DNA from: an uncultured OCS116 cluster bacterium
GTDB lineage: Bacteria; Pseudomonadota; Alphaproteobacteria; Rhizobiales; TMED25
Direction: 5' to 3'
Length of the DNA: 64,000 nt
NCBI GenBank assembly: GCA_902613795.1
Contig: CACMIP010000001.1
Location: 230,087 to 294,086, forward strand
Under the pieces are notes generated by a model. That model ran no database searches. It was not told the origin of the DNA and saw only the letters and a program-made list of their open reading frames with translations. This document shows, in pieces, positions 34,500 through 43,268 of this stretch (the stretch's first letter is position 1; every line of letters starts with the position of its first letter). The translations under genes and the position numbers were made by a program.

Positions 34500-35297
34500 A
34501 TGATAAAACATTTTAATCTTAAAGATATAAATATTTTTTTTAAAAATATAATTCCAGATACACTTAGCGGACTAATTTTCTTTTCACTACTGCCCATAAA
34601 AAATGGATCAAAAAACTTATCTCAAATAATCTATACTATCCCATTCATAGGTCTCATACTTGGTTCTATAATTACTTTTCCTGTTCTTCTTATCTCGATC
34701 TTTAAAGATATAGATATAATTAACTCGATTATAATCATTATAATGTCCTCACTTATTACGGGCTGCTTACATGAAGATGGGCTTGCAGATTTCTGTGACT
34801 CATATGGCGGAAATACTAAAAAAAGAAAACTAGAAATTATGGATGATAGCAGTATTGGAGCCTATGGGGTCATATCTGTAAATTTATCCCTTTTGACACG
34901 GTTTATGTCCATTTATTATCTATTTAGCATTTTGGGAACAATAGAAGTACTTCTCATTATTGTTTCTGTTGCAATATTATCGCGAACATCCATATTATAT
35001 ATATTAACAACATTACCTCCAGCAAAAAAAACTGGCCTCGGCAGTGCCGCCCATCAGAAAAATATTAAAAGTACATATATTGCATTTGGTGTTTCTGCAT
35101 TAATTACATTTCTAACAATTTGCATATTTATTGGGTATAAGATATATTTTGTATCTATTTTTGCAGCTGTATTTTCAACATTACTGGTCTCATATTTAGC
35201 TTGGAGGGCAATCAAAGGGCAAACCGGAGATGTCTGTGGTTCATCACAACAATTTTCAGAAATTATGATTTATTTGTCAATCTGCGTTGTAATTTAA
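34500..35297 (+). CDS. cobS: adenosylcobinamide-GDP ribazoletransferase (CobS/CobV)
   Basis: This is a membrane enzyme that joins adenosylcobinamide-GDP to alpha-ribazole in the final step of cobalamin assembly. The family signature is visible near residues 95-120: HEDGLADFCDSYGGNTKKRKLEIMDDSSIGAYGV. Other conserved elements are GLIFFSLLPIKNGS near the N-terminus and GQTGDVCGSSQQFSEIMIYL at the C-terminus. Several hydrophobic segments fit an integral membrane protein. At 265 residues it is usual. It is transcribed alone, divergent from cobT. The name cobS follows the E. coli convention (CobV in Pseudomonas), not the aerobic chelatase subunit. Confidence 0.93.
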   Translation: MIKHFNLKDINIFFKNIIPDTLSGLIFFSLLPIKNGSKNLSQIIYTIPFIGLILGSIITFPVLLISIFKDIDIINSIIIIIMSSLITGCLHEDGLADFCDSYGGNTKKRKLEIMDDSSIGAYGVISVNLSLLTRFMSIYYLFSILGTIEVLLIIVSVAILSRTSILYILTTLPPAKKTGLGSAAHQKNIKSTYIAFGVSALITFLTICIFIGYKIYFVSIFAAVFSTLLVSYLAWRAIKGQTGDVCGSSQQFSEIMIYLSICVVI

Positions 35298-35310
35298 TCA
35301 ATTCGAAGCA

Positions 35311-36297
35311 TCAATACTTAAACTCCACTCCATCAATAAAATTAGCATGTAATTCTGTGATGTAATCCAAAGCTGAATAATTACTATTTCTGTATTGATC
35401 TAATCCTCTTCGCCATTTTTTTGCATTTGGTCTATTGTTAAACAAACTCATAATTGGCTTTATTATTTGCGACCGTGAAGTCCCTATACTAGTCTGTCGA
35501 TCAGCATAATCACTATAATTTTCAATTATTCGCTTAAGATTTTTGTTTCCGTTTGGTGAAAATAATTTTTCATCAACTTCAAGGGCAAATATTGGATCAT
35601 TGATAATTTTCCTTCCAAGCATAACCCCGTCTGTATATTTTAAATGCTCATAAATTTCACCGATTGAGTTGATCCCACCGTTAATAATAATTTCTTTACC
35701 TGATATATACTCTTTGATCGCATAAACAGCATTATAATTAAGCTCAGGTATTGTCCTGTTTTCTTTTGGGGTAATACCACTCAATATCGCCTTACGTGCG
35801 TGAACTATAACAAGATCGACACCAGCTCCAGTGATTGAATTCATGAATATAGGTAGTTCTTTTTCAATATCTTGGTCATCAATACCTAAACGACATTTTA
35901 CAGTGACTGGGATTTTAACTCTTTTTTTAATAGCGAAAATAATTTCACTAACGAGATTAGGATCGGACATCAGGCATGCTCCAAAGTTCCCTTTCTGGAC
36001 TCTTGGCGATGGACATCCAATATTGAGGTTTATTTCGTCATAGCCAAATGCTTCTCCAATAATTGCAGCCTCCGTCATCTTTTCAATTGAGGAGCCGCCA
36101 ATCTGCAAACCAACAGGATGCTCTCCTGGATGATATTTTAGAAGCCCATCCCTGTTTCCAAAAATAATGGCATCACATGATACCATTTCAGTATATAAAA
36201 AAATATTTGAGGAAAGCTGCCTCAGAAAATATCGAAAGTGAGTATCAGTATAGTCCATCATTGGAGCAACACAAAATTTATGGGAATGAATTTTCAT
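35311..36297 (-). CDS. dusA: tRNA-dihydrouridine synthase A
   Basis: This flavoenzyme reduces uridines to dihydrouridine in the D-loop of tRNAs. It belongs to the DusA subgroup: the start FCVAPMMDYTDTHFRYFLRQLS gives the FMN-barrel opening, followed by NPVGLQIGG-like HPVGLQIGGS, and EINLNIGCPSPRVQKGNFGACLMSDPNLV contains the catalytic Cys. VKCRLGIDD, LVIVHARKAILSGITPKENRTIPELNY and INGGINSIGE are also conserved. At 328 residues it is standard. It follows the hemerythrin-like gene with no gap (stop TAA against ATG), suggesting translational coupling. Confidence 0.94.
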   Translation of the reverse strand: MKIHSHKFCVAPMMDYTDTHFRYFLRQLSSNIFLYTEMVSCDAIIFGNRDGLLKYHPGEHPVGLQIGGSSIEKMTEAAIIGEAFGYDEINLNIGCPSPRVQKGNFGACLMSDPNLVSEIIFAIKKRVKIPVTVKCRLGIDDQDIEKELPIFMNSITGAGVDLVIVHARKAILSGITPKENRTIPELNYNAVYAIKEYISGKEIIINGGINSIGEIYEHLKYTDGVMLGRKIINDPIFALEVDEKLFSPNGNKNLKRIIENYSDYADRQTSIGTSRSQIIKPIMSLFNNRPNAKKWRRGLDQYRNSNYSALDYITELHANFIDGVEFKY

Positions 36298-36894
36298 TTA
36301 GTGCCCCAAGCCAAAATATTCTTCGCCATATTCTGAGACAAGAGGTATCAGAAGATCTTCTTCGTCATGAAGGTGTGCTATGAGTAACTTATCAAAGTCA
36401 TCATTCACTTTACTATAACCGCCAATCAATAACTTATGGTCAATATCTTTTTTCTCGTTAAAGGTTGTAATTATTTTTTTACCCTCGGATGTAAGTATAT
36501 CAATAGACTGATGAATTAAATGATGATCATTCTCTAGCAATTCTAATCCGTATCTAAATTTCTCACTTTTTTGATGAAATTTTGGAAATATATAGTTGTC
36601 CTCTACAGCATGGTGAGAGTCCAAATTGTGAAGCATCATATTCATTAAGTGGATATATTGTTGCATGAAATTTTGATGAGAGATACTACCATCTAGTAAT
36701 TGATTAATAATATGCTTTATTGAATTACAAATTTCTCTAAAAACAGAATGCCTTCCAAGCCAAAAACCAACCCAGTTACCGTTTAATGTATCTTTGGTCC
36801 AAGTATCTCTGGGGTACTTGTTCAAAAGCTCACATAATTGTTTCGGCAAGCCATCTCGCTCTGTCAGTTGATCTATTTTCTTTATCGGACTCAA
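36298..36894 (-). CDS. hemerythrin-like (HHE domain) protein
   Basis: This is a small soluble all-helical protein with a hemerythrin-type set of metal ligands: FWLGRHSVFREICNSI near residue 50, NLDSHHAVEDNYIFPKF (HHxxED), LELLENDHHLIHQSID and IAHLHDEEDLLIPLV (HxxxEE). These can bind a di-iron centre used for oxygen, nitric oxide or iron handling in family members. At 198 residues it is longer than a minimal 130-residue domain, with an extra N-terminal segment of about 45 residues. The role is unknown. It abuts dusA in the same direction. A 261-bp AT-rich gap upstream is shared with the divergent kinase gene. Confidence 0.85.
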   Translation of the reverse strand: MSPIKKIDQLTERDGLPKQLCELLNKYPRDTWTKDTLNGNWVGFWLGRHSVFREICNSIKHIINQLLDGSISHQNFMQQYIHLMNMMLHNLDSHHAVEDNYIFPKFHQKSEKFRYGLELLENDHHLIHQSIDILTSEGKKIITTFNEKKDIDHKLLIGGYSKVNDDFDKLLIAHLHDEEDLLIPLVSEYGEEYFGLGH

Positions 36895-37101
36895 TGTAAT
36901 CTCTTTAGAATAATTTATACAAATAATAATAGAACAATAGTAATTTAATCTAAAAAAATACAGCAGAATTTGAAAAAAATCTTAATTTTCTATTAATTTT
37001 TTTTTATCAATAAAATCAGTATTTTATATAAATATTTTCATTATTTTATAAAAAAAAATAATATTTTTCGTCATTTTTTACTTTACATTTTCTCCTAATT
37101 G

Positions 37102-37123
37102 CGAATCAATAGTAAGTGATTCG
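37102..37123. promoter_or_regulatory. inverted repeat in the leader of the histidine kinase gene
   Basis: CGAATCA and TGATTCG form a perfect 7-bp inverted repeat with an 8-nt spacer, 33 bp upstream of the kinase ATG. It could be an operator for a dimeric regulator or a leader hairpin. It stands out in an otherwise AT-rich 261-bp gap (36895-37155) where I see no other feature apart from a strong GAGGAGG ribosome-binding site before the kinase start. Confidence 0.4.
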
Positions 37124-37155
37124 ATATTGCGGAAACGGATCACGAGGAGGAAACA

Positions 37156-39006
37156 ATGCAGTTGGGCAGAAAAAGACCAGCTGTTAATCTACAGAGCCAA
37201 ATTAAAGAGATTTGCTTATCTGTAGTATTAACTATATTACTTATCACCACTATCTTTATGGCATACAACCAGTATGTGGCTTCTGTTGATTTTATAAATT
37301 TAAATAACAGTCACTTATTTTTTGTTATTGTTGGCTCTAATACACTTCTTATTTTGTTAGTTTTTCTTCTCTCCCGGAGCCAGAAAAATGAGAAAAATTT
37401 GATACTAAATAGCTACTCTACCCTCGAGCACCATCAGAAACTTTTATTGAATAACAAAGATACACGATATTTTACATGGGACGTAAGGAACAAGAAAATT
37501 TATATATCAAACAAGTGCTTTTCTCTTTCGAAAATAAAATCAATGAGCTCAATCTCTTTTGAAGAGTTTATCAGTCGTGTTCATGCAAAAGATATCAATT
37601 TTTATCAATTGGCAAATAGAGCAATCCAAGGGAAAATTGATCAAATCGAAGTAAGCTTCAGATACCAAACAAATATTGCAAATAAATGGTTCAAACTCAA
37701 GGGTTCTCTTGTGAATAATTCTCATGGTAACCCATATATTTCTGGATTATTATTTGATATTACACGCGATAGGAGTCAAGAGATTAATGCCCAGCGCTTA
37801 CAAAAAACACTAAGTGAAGTTATAGACTCACTTCCCCTATCTTTTGCCTTATGGAATAGCAAAAATCAACTCGTCATGTGTAACTCTAAGTATAGAGATT
37901 TCTATTCCCTACCTCCAAGCGTAACGAAGCCTGGTACTTCAAAATCTGAAATTACTCAGCTTTCAATGAAATCCATGGTTGAAATTGACGTTCAAAAAGA
38001 TCCAAATAACCAACTGCCGGGCTTAATAAGTCAACAAGAAATTCAATTAAGAGACAAGAGATGGATATTGAAAACTGAAATTAAAACCGGCGCAGGATAT
38101 ATTGCATCGATGGCCCTTGACATCAGTAATCAGAAAATCAGTCAGCAAGATCTCTTAAATAATGAGAATGAGCTTATTAATAAAGTTGAAGAACTCGATA
38201 ATCTTCGGCGTAAACAAGATATACAGTCAAAACAGCTAATCGAACTTACGGAAAGATATAGCTCAGAGAGAGATAATATTGAAGAACTTGAGAACAATAA
38301 GTCAAAATTCTTACTAAATATGAGTCATGAGCTGAGGACACCTCTGAATGCGATAATTGGCTTTTCTGATTTCCTAAAAAACCAGGTCATTGATGACCCA
38401 GATAAGATCAGAGAGTATGCCCAAGATATATATGAGAGTGGAAATGAATTACTTGGTATTATTAGCAATATAGAGTCAATGACACATCTTGAAAAAGAAG
38501 ATGTAAAAATAAATAAGAAAAGCCAAAAAATAAATGCTGTTGTCGATGAGGTATTAGCAGACTTTCGTGCTGATATAATCGAAAAAAACATCATTGTTAA
38601 AAATCACTTCGACTTTAGAGAAAATATATTTTGTAATGAGACAGCTATAAGGCAAATAATCACAAATATCATATCTAATGCAATCAAATATAATAAGGAT
38701 GGTGGTACCATCAGTATTAATAATAATGAACAAAATGGATGGCTAAACTTGGAGATAGGCGATAACGGTCATGGAATGACGAATGAAGAAATAGATATAA
38801 TTTTTAAACCATTCAATAAATCAAGAAGAAGTAATATTATAAATCAAGAAGGATCAAGACTTGGATTACCAATTGCAAACACTCTTATTCAAATTCACGA
38901 TGGTAACATAGACATAAAGAGTACGCCAGGTAAGGGAACATGTGTTACAATATCGGTGCCCCTCATATCCCATGAAAATGCCCCAAAAACTCAAAAATCT
39001 GCATAA
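37156..39006 (+). CDS. membrane sensor histidine kinase, PleC-like
   Basis: This is a transmembrane sensor kinase. Two N-terminal membrane helices (about residues 17-37 and 54-73) are followed by a PAS-like region (about 95-215), a second PAS domain (about 225-325: SLPLSFALWNSKNQLVMCNSKYRDFYSLP), a coiled coil (about 330-380), and the HisKA domain FLLNMSHELRTPLNAIIGFSDF with phospho-acceptor H391. The HATPase domain has N box RQIITNIISNAIKYN, G1 box IGDNGHGM and F box IFKPFN. The G2 box is GSRLGLP (566-572), where most kinases have GTGLGLP. R568 replaces a glycine. The overall plan and PAS pattern are like the cell-cycle kinase PleC. No response regulator is adjacent. A strong GAGGAGG precedes the ATG. 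Confidence 0.88.
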   Translation: MQLGRKRPAVNLQSQIKEICLSVVLTILLITTIFMAYNQYVASVDFINLNNSHLFFVIVGSNTLLILLVFLLSRSQKNEKNLILNSYSTLEHHQKLLLNNKDTRYFTWDVRNKKIYISNKCFSLSKIKSMSSISFEEFISRVHAKDINFYQLANRAIQGKIDQIEVSFRYQTNIANKWFKLKGSLVNNSHGNPYISGLLFDITRDRSQEINAQRLQKTLSEVIDSLPLSFALWNSKNQLVMCNSKYRDFYSLPPSVTKPGTSKSEITQLSMKSMVEIDVQKDPNNQLPGLISQQEIQLRDKRWILKTEIKTGAGYIASMALDISNQKISQQDLLNNENELINKVEELDNLRRKQDIQSKQLIELTERYSSERDNIEELENNKSKFLLNMSHELRTPLNAIIGFSDFLKNQVIDDPDKIREYAQDIYESGNELLGIISNIESMTHLEKEDVKINKKSQKINAVVDEVLADFRADIIEKNIIVKNHFDFRENIFCNETAIRQIITNIISNAIKYNKDGGTISINNNEQNGWLNLEIGDNGHGMTNEEIDIIFKPFNKSRRSNIINQEGSRLGLPIANTLIQIHDGNIDIKSTPGKGTCVTISVPLISHENAPKTQKSA

Positions 39007-39021
39007 TAATTTGTTTGGGTA

Positions 39022-39417
39022 TCATTTTTTTAACTTATGGAAAAAGATAAAAAACCCAAGGGATAATAGAAAGAACGGCAATATCCATAAAACATAAGTG
39101 TTGGTTTGAACTGGTGGCGTCATAAGTATCTCATCACCATATTTTTGATGTAGGTCATTTATAATATCTCTTGAGTCCGTTCCTCTTGTTAGCTCCTTAC
39201 TAATATATGCTTTTATTGATTGAGAAAAATTTGAATTTGACTCATAAACATTTTGCCCTTCGCATTCAAGGCATTTCAGCTCAATTGCAATTTCCATAAT
39301 ACTCTTTGATAAACTCCCATCATTATTTTCTGAAACCGAGTGCCCCAACGGCGCAGAAAAAAATAAAAAAAATGAAATGAAGAAGAATATTTTAATGAAA
39401 TTATTTTTTTTATGCAT
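39022..39417 (-). CDS. ccmH: cytochrome c maturation protein CcmH
   Basis: This is a periplasmic thiol-disulfide protein that helps present reduced apocytochrome c to the heme lyase. The redox motif is LKCLECEGQNVYESNS (LRCxxC type), followed by the usual FSQSIKAYISKELTRGTDSRDIINDLHQKYGDEILMTPP. An N-terminal signal and one C-terminal membrane helix (VLWILPFFLLSLGFFIFF) complete it. The ATG at 39417 (MHKKNNF) is the likely start, overlapping the ccmF stop by 8 bp. The ORF in the track extends further upstream without support. No CcmI-like domain is fused to it. It is last in the ccmE-ccmF-ccmH order. Confidence 0.92.
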   Translation of the reverse strand: MHKKNNFIKIFFFISFFLFFSAPLGHSVSENNDGSLSKSIMEIAIELKCLECEGQNVYESNSNFSQSIKAYISKELTRGTDSRDIINDLHQKYGDEILMTPPVQTNTYVLWILPFFLLSLGFFIFFHKLKK

Positions 39418-41347
39418 TTGTAGTACCAAATATTTTTGATCGAAAAATAGTTTTAAATAATACGCCAAAAGCCATCAAAAAACCACCCAGCCAAATAAAT
39501 CGTACGAAAGGTTTGTAAGACACCGATGCATATATGAATTGTTCTTGCACTTCCCCAACGGTTATATACATATGATCAAAATAATATTTCTGAATGCTAG
39601 CCTCAGTTGTGATATCTCCACTTTTCCTAAAAAACCTCTTCGCGGGAGTCATATTAGCTATTTTTTTGTCATCCTTTATCAGTGAAAAATTTATTTGAAG
39701 GTCATCGTAGTTTTCGCCAATATGTGTTCCAAAACCATCATATTGCAACTCAAATCTATCAATTTGAATTTTATCACCTAAATTCATTTTTAAATCTTTA
39801 TTTTCACTGTAAGCTGAGGCATATATGATACCAAATAGCATAATACCAAATGCCATATGCGTGATTCTTGAACCAATTATTGGTAAATTTTTTCTCTTTA
39901 ATCCAGAAAATTCTATTCTAAATTCTGACAAATTTCTTGGTAATAAATCTACAATTGAAGCAATAAAAATCCATAGAGCTAGGGATATTAGCAATAAATG
40001 AAACGCATCAGCATTTTCATAGATTACTAATTGCATCGATATGATCAGGAATATTGTAATTACAAAGGATATCATTAATCTCTTTACAGCAAGCTGTGTC
40101 CAATTATCTTTCCACGAGAGATTTGGCCCTATTGGCATGAGGATTGCGATCAAAATTACTAATGGTGCTATTACAATATTAAAATATTTTGGACCGACGG
40201 TAATGCGATCTCCAGTTATTGCCTCAAGTAAAAGCGGGTACATCATTCCAAAAAAAATGACAACTACTGATACCATTAATAAGTAATTATTTATTAGAAT
40301 AAACGTCCCTCTTCTGAGAAAAACAAAGTCTTTTTTTTCACTCTCTTTTTGCAGATTACGTAAAAAAATAAAAAGTGAAAAAAAGATAAAAAATGACAGG
40401 ATGATTAAAATCCATAGGCCTCTCTGTGGGTCTGATGCGAATGAATGTACGGATGTTAATATACCTGATCTTACAAGAAAAGTTCCAATGAGACTGAAAG
40501 AGAATGTTAAAATTGATAATAATAACGTCCAGTCTCTATGCTGGCCTGTAGATTTGTAATTTAGAAGTGAATGTATTAGAGCAGTTCCTGTTATCCAAGG
40601 CAAAAGTGATGCATTTTCGACTGGATCCCAAAACCACCAACCACCCCATCCCAGCTCATAGTACGCCCACCACGAACCGATACAAATTCCAAGTGTAAGA
40701 GCTATCCATGAAATATAAGCCCATTTTTCGATCCATCTCGCCCAATTATCTGTTAATTTATTTTCTAACATAATTGCTACTGAGTATGAGAATAGCACTG
40801 AATATCCAACGTATCCTATATAGAGTAATGGTGGATGAATTATAAGACCTGGGTCTTGTAAAAGCGTATTCAGTCCGATGCCATCAATTGGGATAGGTAA
40901 TTGCAGAGCAAACGGATTGGATGTAAATAATATAAACAATAAAAAGGCAAATATGATAGATGTTTGAATTGCTATTGTATTGAGTTGTACGTGTTTGGGA
41001 ATTTTTCCGTCATATTTTATGATAAAAAACAAACAGATGCTCAAAATTAATAGCCAGAGTAGCATCGATCCTTCATGATTACCCCATACACCCGTAATTT
41101 TATAAATCAGAGGTTTTTGTATTTCAGAATTTTGCCAAACTGTCACTAAAGAGAAATCTGAGACCACAAAGCCATAGGTTAAAAGAAAGTAGGAAAATAA
41201 TATGAACAGAAATTGAAATATACCAAAGAGACATGCAAACTTATATTTTTTATGCTCATTGATTGCTGGAGTCTTTGCAAAGAATAGTGTTGCAATTGAT
41301 GATAGTAAAGCAAATAAGAGTAGTAAGTTTCCGGTGAGCGCAATCAT
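39410..41347 (-). CDS. ccmF: cytochrome c heme lyase subunit CcmF
   Basis: This is the large polytopic membrane component of the cytochrome c heme lyase. The tryptophan-rich WWD domain is WGGWWFWDPVENASLLPWITGTALIHSLL near residues 228-256. Conserved loop segments include KITGVWGNHEGSMLLWLLIL and LLQDPGLIIHPPLLYIGYVGYSV. HRDWTLLLSILTFSFSLIGTFLVRSGILTSVHSFA is also typical. About 14-15 hydrophobic segments and 645 residues agree with the family. It lies between ccmE (37 bp upstream) and ccmH (8-bp overlap). Heme export genes ccmABCD are not in the window. Confidence 0.96.
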   Translation of the reverse strand: MIALTGNLLLLFALLSSIATLFFAKTPAINEHKKYKFACLFGIFQFLFILFSYFLLTYGFVVSDFSLVTVWQNSEIQKPLIYKITGVWGNHEGSMLLWLLILSICLFFIIKYDGKIPKHVQLNTIAIQTSIIFAFLLFILFTSNPFALQLPIPIDGIGLNTLLQDPGLIIHPPLLYIGYVGYSVLFSYSVAIMLENKLTDNWARWIEKWAYISWIALTLGICIGSWWAYYELGWGGWWFWDPVENASLLPWITGTALIHSLLNYKSTGQHRDWTLLLSILTFSFSLIGTFLVRSGILTSVHSFASDPQRGLWILIILSFFIFFSLFIFLRNLQKESEKKDFVFLRRGTFILINNYLLMVSVVVIFFGMMYPLLLEAITGDRITVGPKYFNIVIAPLVILIAILMPIGPNLSWKDNWTQLAVKRLMISFVITIFLIISMQLVIYENADAFHLLLISLALWIFIASIVDLLPRNLSEFRIEFSGLKRKNLPIIGSRITHMAFGIMLFGIIYASAYSENKDLKMNLGDKIQIDRFELQYDGFGTHIGENYDDLQINFSLIKDDKKIANMTPAKRFFRKSGDITTEASIQKYYFDHMYITVGEVQEQFIYASVSYKPFVRFIWLGGFLMAFGVLFKTIFRSKIFGTTNA

Positions 41348-41384
41348 TTAAATGCCAGAATTTCTTATTTGATCGTAGTCAAAT

Positions 41385-41792
41385 TTATTTGTTTTTAAGA
41401 CTCTCATATACTTCCTTTGGCATATAATTTTCGTCATGTTTCGCAACGATCTCATTCGCAATAAATAAGTTATCGATAAATTTCCCTTCAGCAATAACGC
41501 CTTGCCCTTCTCTGAATAAATCTGGTAATATACCATTATATATGACAGACACTTCAGCTATATTATCCTCAATAATAAACTTTATTCCTAGATCGCTATC
41601 TTTTTTTAGTGATCCATCTTTAACAAGACCGCCAACACGAAGTAAGGTAGCCGCCTCTGATTGATTGACTTCACTGGGCGAATAGAAGTATATGATATTT
41701 TCATCAAGCGCTATTAGGACGAGTGCAACAGCAAGGGCAGAAAGTAGAGTCGCGGTTGTGTAGAAATATAATCTTTTTGCTTTATTTGTCAT
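41385..41792 (-). CDS. ccmE: cytochrome c maturation protein CcmE (heme chaperone)
   Basis: This is a membrane-anchored periplasmic heme chaperone. One N-terminal membrane segment (YFYTTATLLSALAVALVLIAL) is followed by an OB-fold domain: LRVGGLVKDGSLKKDSDLGIKFIIEDN and VIYNGILPDLFREGQGVIAEGKF. The covalent heme-binding His is in IVAKHDENYMPKEV at the C-terminus, the classic HxxxY form. About 135 residues is normal. The ATG at 41792 (rather than TTG 41798) is used. It overlaps the end of the YcgN-type gene by 11 bp, so expression of the two is coupled. Confidence 0.95.
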   Translation of the reverse strand: MTNKAKRLYFYTTATLLSALAVALVLIALDENIIYFYSPSEVNQSEAATLLRVGGLVKDGSLKKDSDLGIKFIIEDNIAEVSVIYNGILPDLFREGQGVIAEGKFIDNLFIANEIVAKHDENYMPKEVYESLKNK

Positions 41793-42228
41793 AATCAACT
41801 ATTTCTCTTGTTATATAGTCTTCATAATCTGCTTTTTCTACATCTGTCTCGCTTTTTGTTCCATCTGTAACAACAGTATTTCTTGTCTCATGTATTGTTT
41901 TGTAATTTCCAGATATCAAATGATGCCAACTATATAAATCTTTTCCCTCAGCAACTAATTTATATGCACATGTATCAGGCAACCAATTAAGCTCATGGAT
42001 ATTATCAACGGATAACTTAATACAGTCTTTTACGTATTTATGTCTTTGTGCATAGCTTTTACATTGACAATTATTTTTATCAAATAGTTTGCAAACCAAA
42101 GATGTATCGTAGAGCTGACCACTTAATTCATCTTGCAATTTGATAGTGCAACATTTGCCACACCGGTCACAGAGCGCCTCCCACTCTTCACTAGACATTT
42201 CACCTAAGCGTTTCTCTTTCCAAAACAT
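41782..42228 (-). CDS. YcgN family cysteine-cluster protein (UPF0260)
   Basis: This is a conserved protein of unknown function with a zinc- or iron-sulfur-like cysteine cluster. The start MFWKEKRLGEMSSEEWEALCDRCGKCCTIKLQDE is the family signature, followed by TSLVCKLFDKNNCQCKSYAQRHKYVKDCIKL and LNWLPDTCAYKLVAEGKDLYSWHHLISG. Eight or so conserved Cys fit the UPF0260/YcgN pattern. At 148 residues it is the usual size. Here it begins the ccmE-ccmF-ccmH operon, overlapping ccmE by 11 bp. The family role has not been established experimentally as far as I know. The link with cytochrome c maturation is contextual only. Confidence 0.88.
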   Translation of the reverse strand: MFWKEKRLGEMSSEEWEALCDRCGKCCTIKLQDELSGQLYDTSLVCKLFDKNNCQCKSYAQRHKYVKDCIKLSVDNIHELNWLPDTCAYKLVAEGKDLYSWHHLISGNYKTIHETRNTVVTDGTKSETDVEKADYEDYITREIVDYDK

Positions 42229-42337
42229 AATTTAATATTAATAACTGACGTTGATCGTTAAAATAAAATAAAATTCGTATAATATAACTTTATAAATATA
42301 TATATACTAATTCAAATATAAATATTATTCATAGCCT

Positions 42338-42757
42338 ATGGAAAAAATCGACGAAATACTTGAAAATATGGAGTTCCTAGATAATTGGGAAGATAAGTAC
42401 AAATATATCATCGAGCTTGGGCAAGGTCTTGATATCCTGCCTGATGATCTTAAGAACGCACAAACAAAAGTCAATGGCTGTGTTAGTCAAGTCTGGCTTC
42501 ATTCCACAGTTACAGATAGCACAACAAATGAAAAATATATCAAATTTGTTGGGGATAGCGATGCTTTCATTGTAAAAGGTCTCATAGCAATATTAATTGC
42601 GCTGTATTCTGATAAGAAACCTGATGAAATTTTGGATATTAAACATGAAAATATATTTGCAAAATTTGGTCTTGAAAGTCACTTATCCCCTCAGCGTTCA
42701 AATGGTTTATTATCTATGATTGAACGGATTAAAAGTGATGCAATGCGAGAAGTATAA
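42338..42757 (+). CDS. sufE: SufE family cysteine desulfuration protein
   Basis: This is a sulfur-acceptor protein that takes persulfide from the SufS cysteine desulfurase for iron-sulfur cluster assembly. The active Cys lies in NAQTKVNGCVSQVWL near residue 49. DNWEDKYKYIIELGQGLDILPDDLK at the N-terminus and LSPQRSNGLLSMIERIK at the C-terminus are typical. Length (139) is normal. It is separated from the ccm genes by a 109-bp divergent gap. The Mrp operon starts 10 bp downstream on the same strand, so it may be read together with the antiporter. The rest of the suf operon is not in the window. Confidence 0.93.
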   Translation: MEKIDEILENMEFLDNWEDKYKYIIELGQGLDILPDDLKNAQTKVNGCVSQVWLHSTVTDSTTNEKYIKFVGDSDAFIVKGLIAILIALYSDKKPDEILDIKHENIFAKFGLESHLSPQRSNGLLSMIERIKSDAMREV

Positions 42758-42767
42758 TTGAGTTTTG

Positions 42768-43268
42768 ATGATGAATAAATATATCCTTTTCCTTGCTCAG
42801 TTTTTTATATTGTTTCTATTTTGGTATTTGCTCTCAGGCAAGAATATTGTCTTATTGCTATTACTTGGAGTAATCATCTCAATGTTAATCACGACCTATC
42901 AGCAAAAATTAAAAATTCTAGATGATGAGTCACTACCAATTGCAATACTTCCTCGTGCAATAATATATTGGGTATGGCTTTATAAAGAAATCTTATTATC
43001 GAGTATATTTGTCTCAAAATTAATTCTGAAATTTCCACTCAACGTCTCTCCAAAATATTTTAAAATTAAATCTAATCAAAAGACAGCAATGGGCTTCAAT
43101 ATATACGCAAACTCAATTACGATGACCCCAGGAACAATCTCTGTTGTAACAAACAATGCAGAAAAAGAGATCCAGATACATGCGATTTCCGAAGAGACAA
43201 AATTAGGACTTGAAAGTGGAGTGATGGATGAAAAAATAAGAAAACTTATGTGTGATAAAGATGTTTAG
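42768..43268 (+). CDS. mrpE: Mrp cation/proton antiporter subunit E
   Basis: This is a small membrane subunit (MnhE/MrpE) of the multisubunit Na+(K+)/H+ antiporter. It has N-terminal membrane helices (FLAQFFILFLFWYLLSG and the following VLLLLLGVIISMLITTY). The conserved AIIYWVWLYKEILLSSIFVSKLIL and YANSITMTPGTISVVTN segments follow, then a soluble C-terminal domain. The ATG at 42768 is used instead of the TTG at 42765. It is the first of ten co-directional, mostly overlapping genes. The overlap with mrpF is 8-17 bp depending on which mrpF start is used. Confidence 0.92.
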   Translation: MMNKYILFLAQFFILFLFWYLLSGKNIVLLLLLGVIISMLITTYQQKLKILDDESLPIAILPRAIIYWVWLYKEILLSSIFVSKLILKFPLNVSPKYFKIKSNQKTAMGFNIYANSITMTPGTISVVTNNAEKEIQIHAISEETKLGLESGVMDEKIRKLMCDKDV

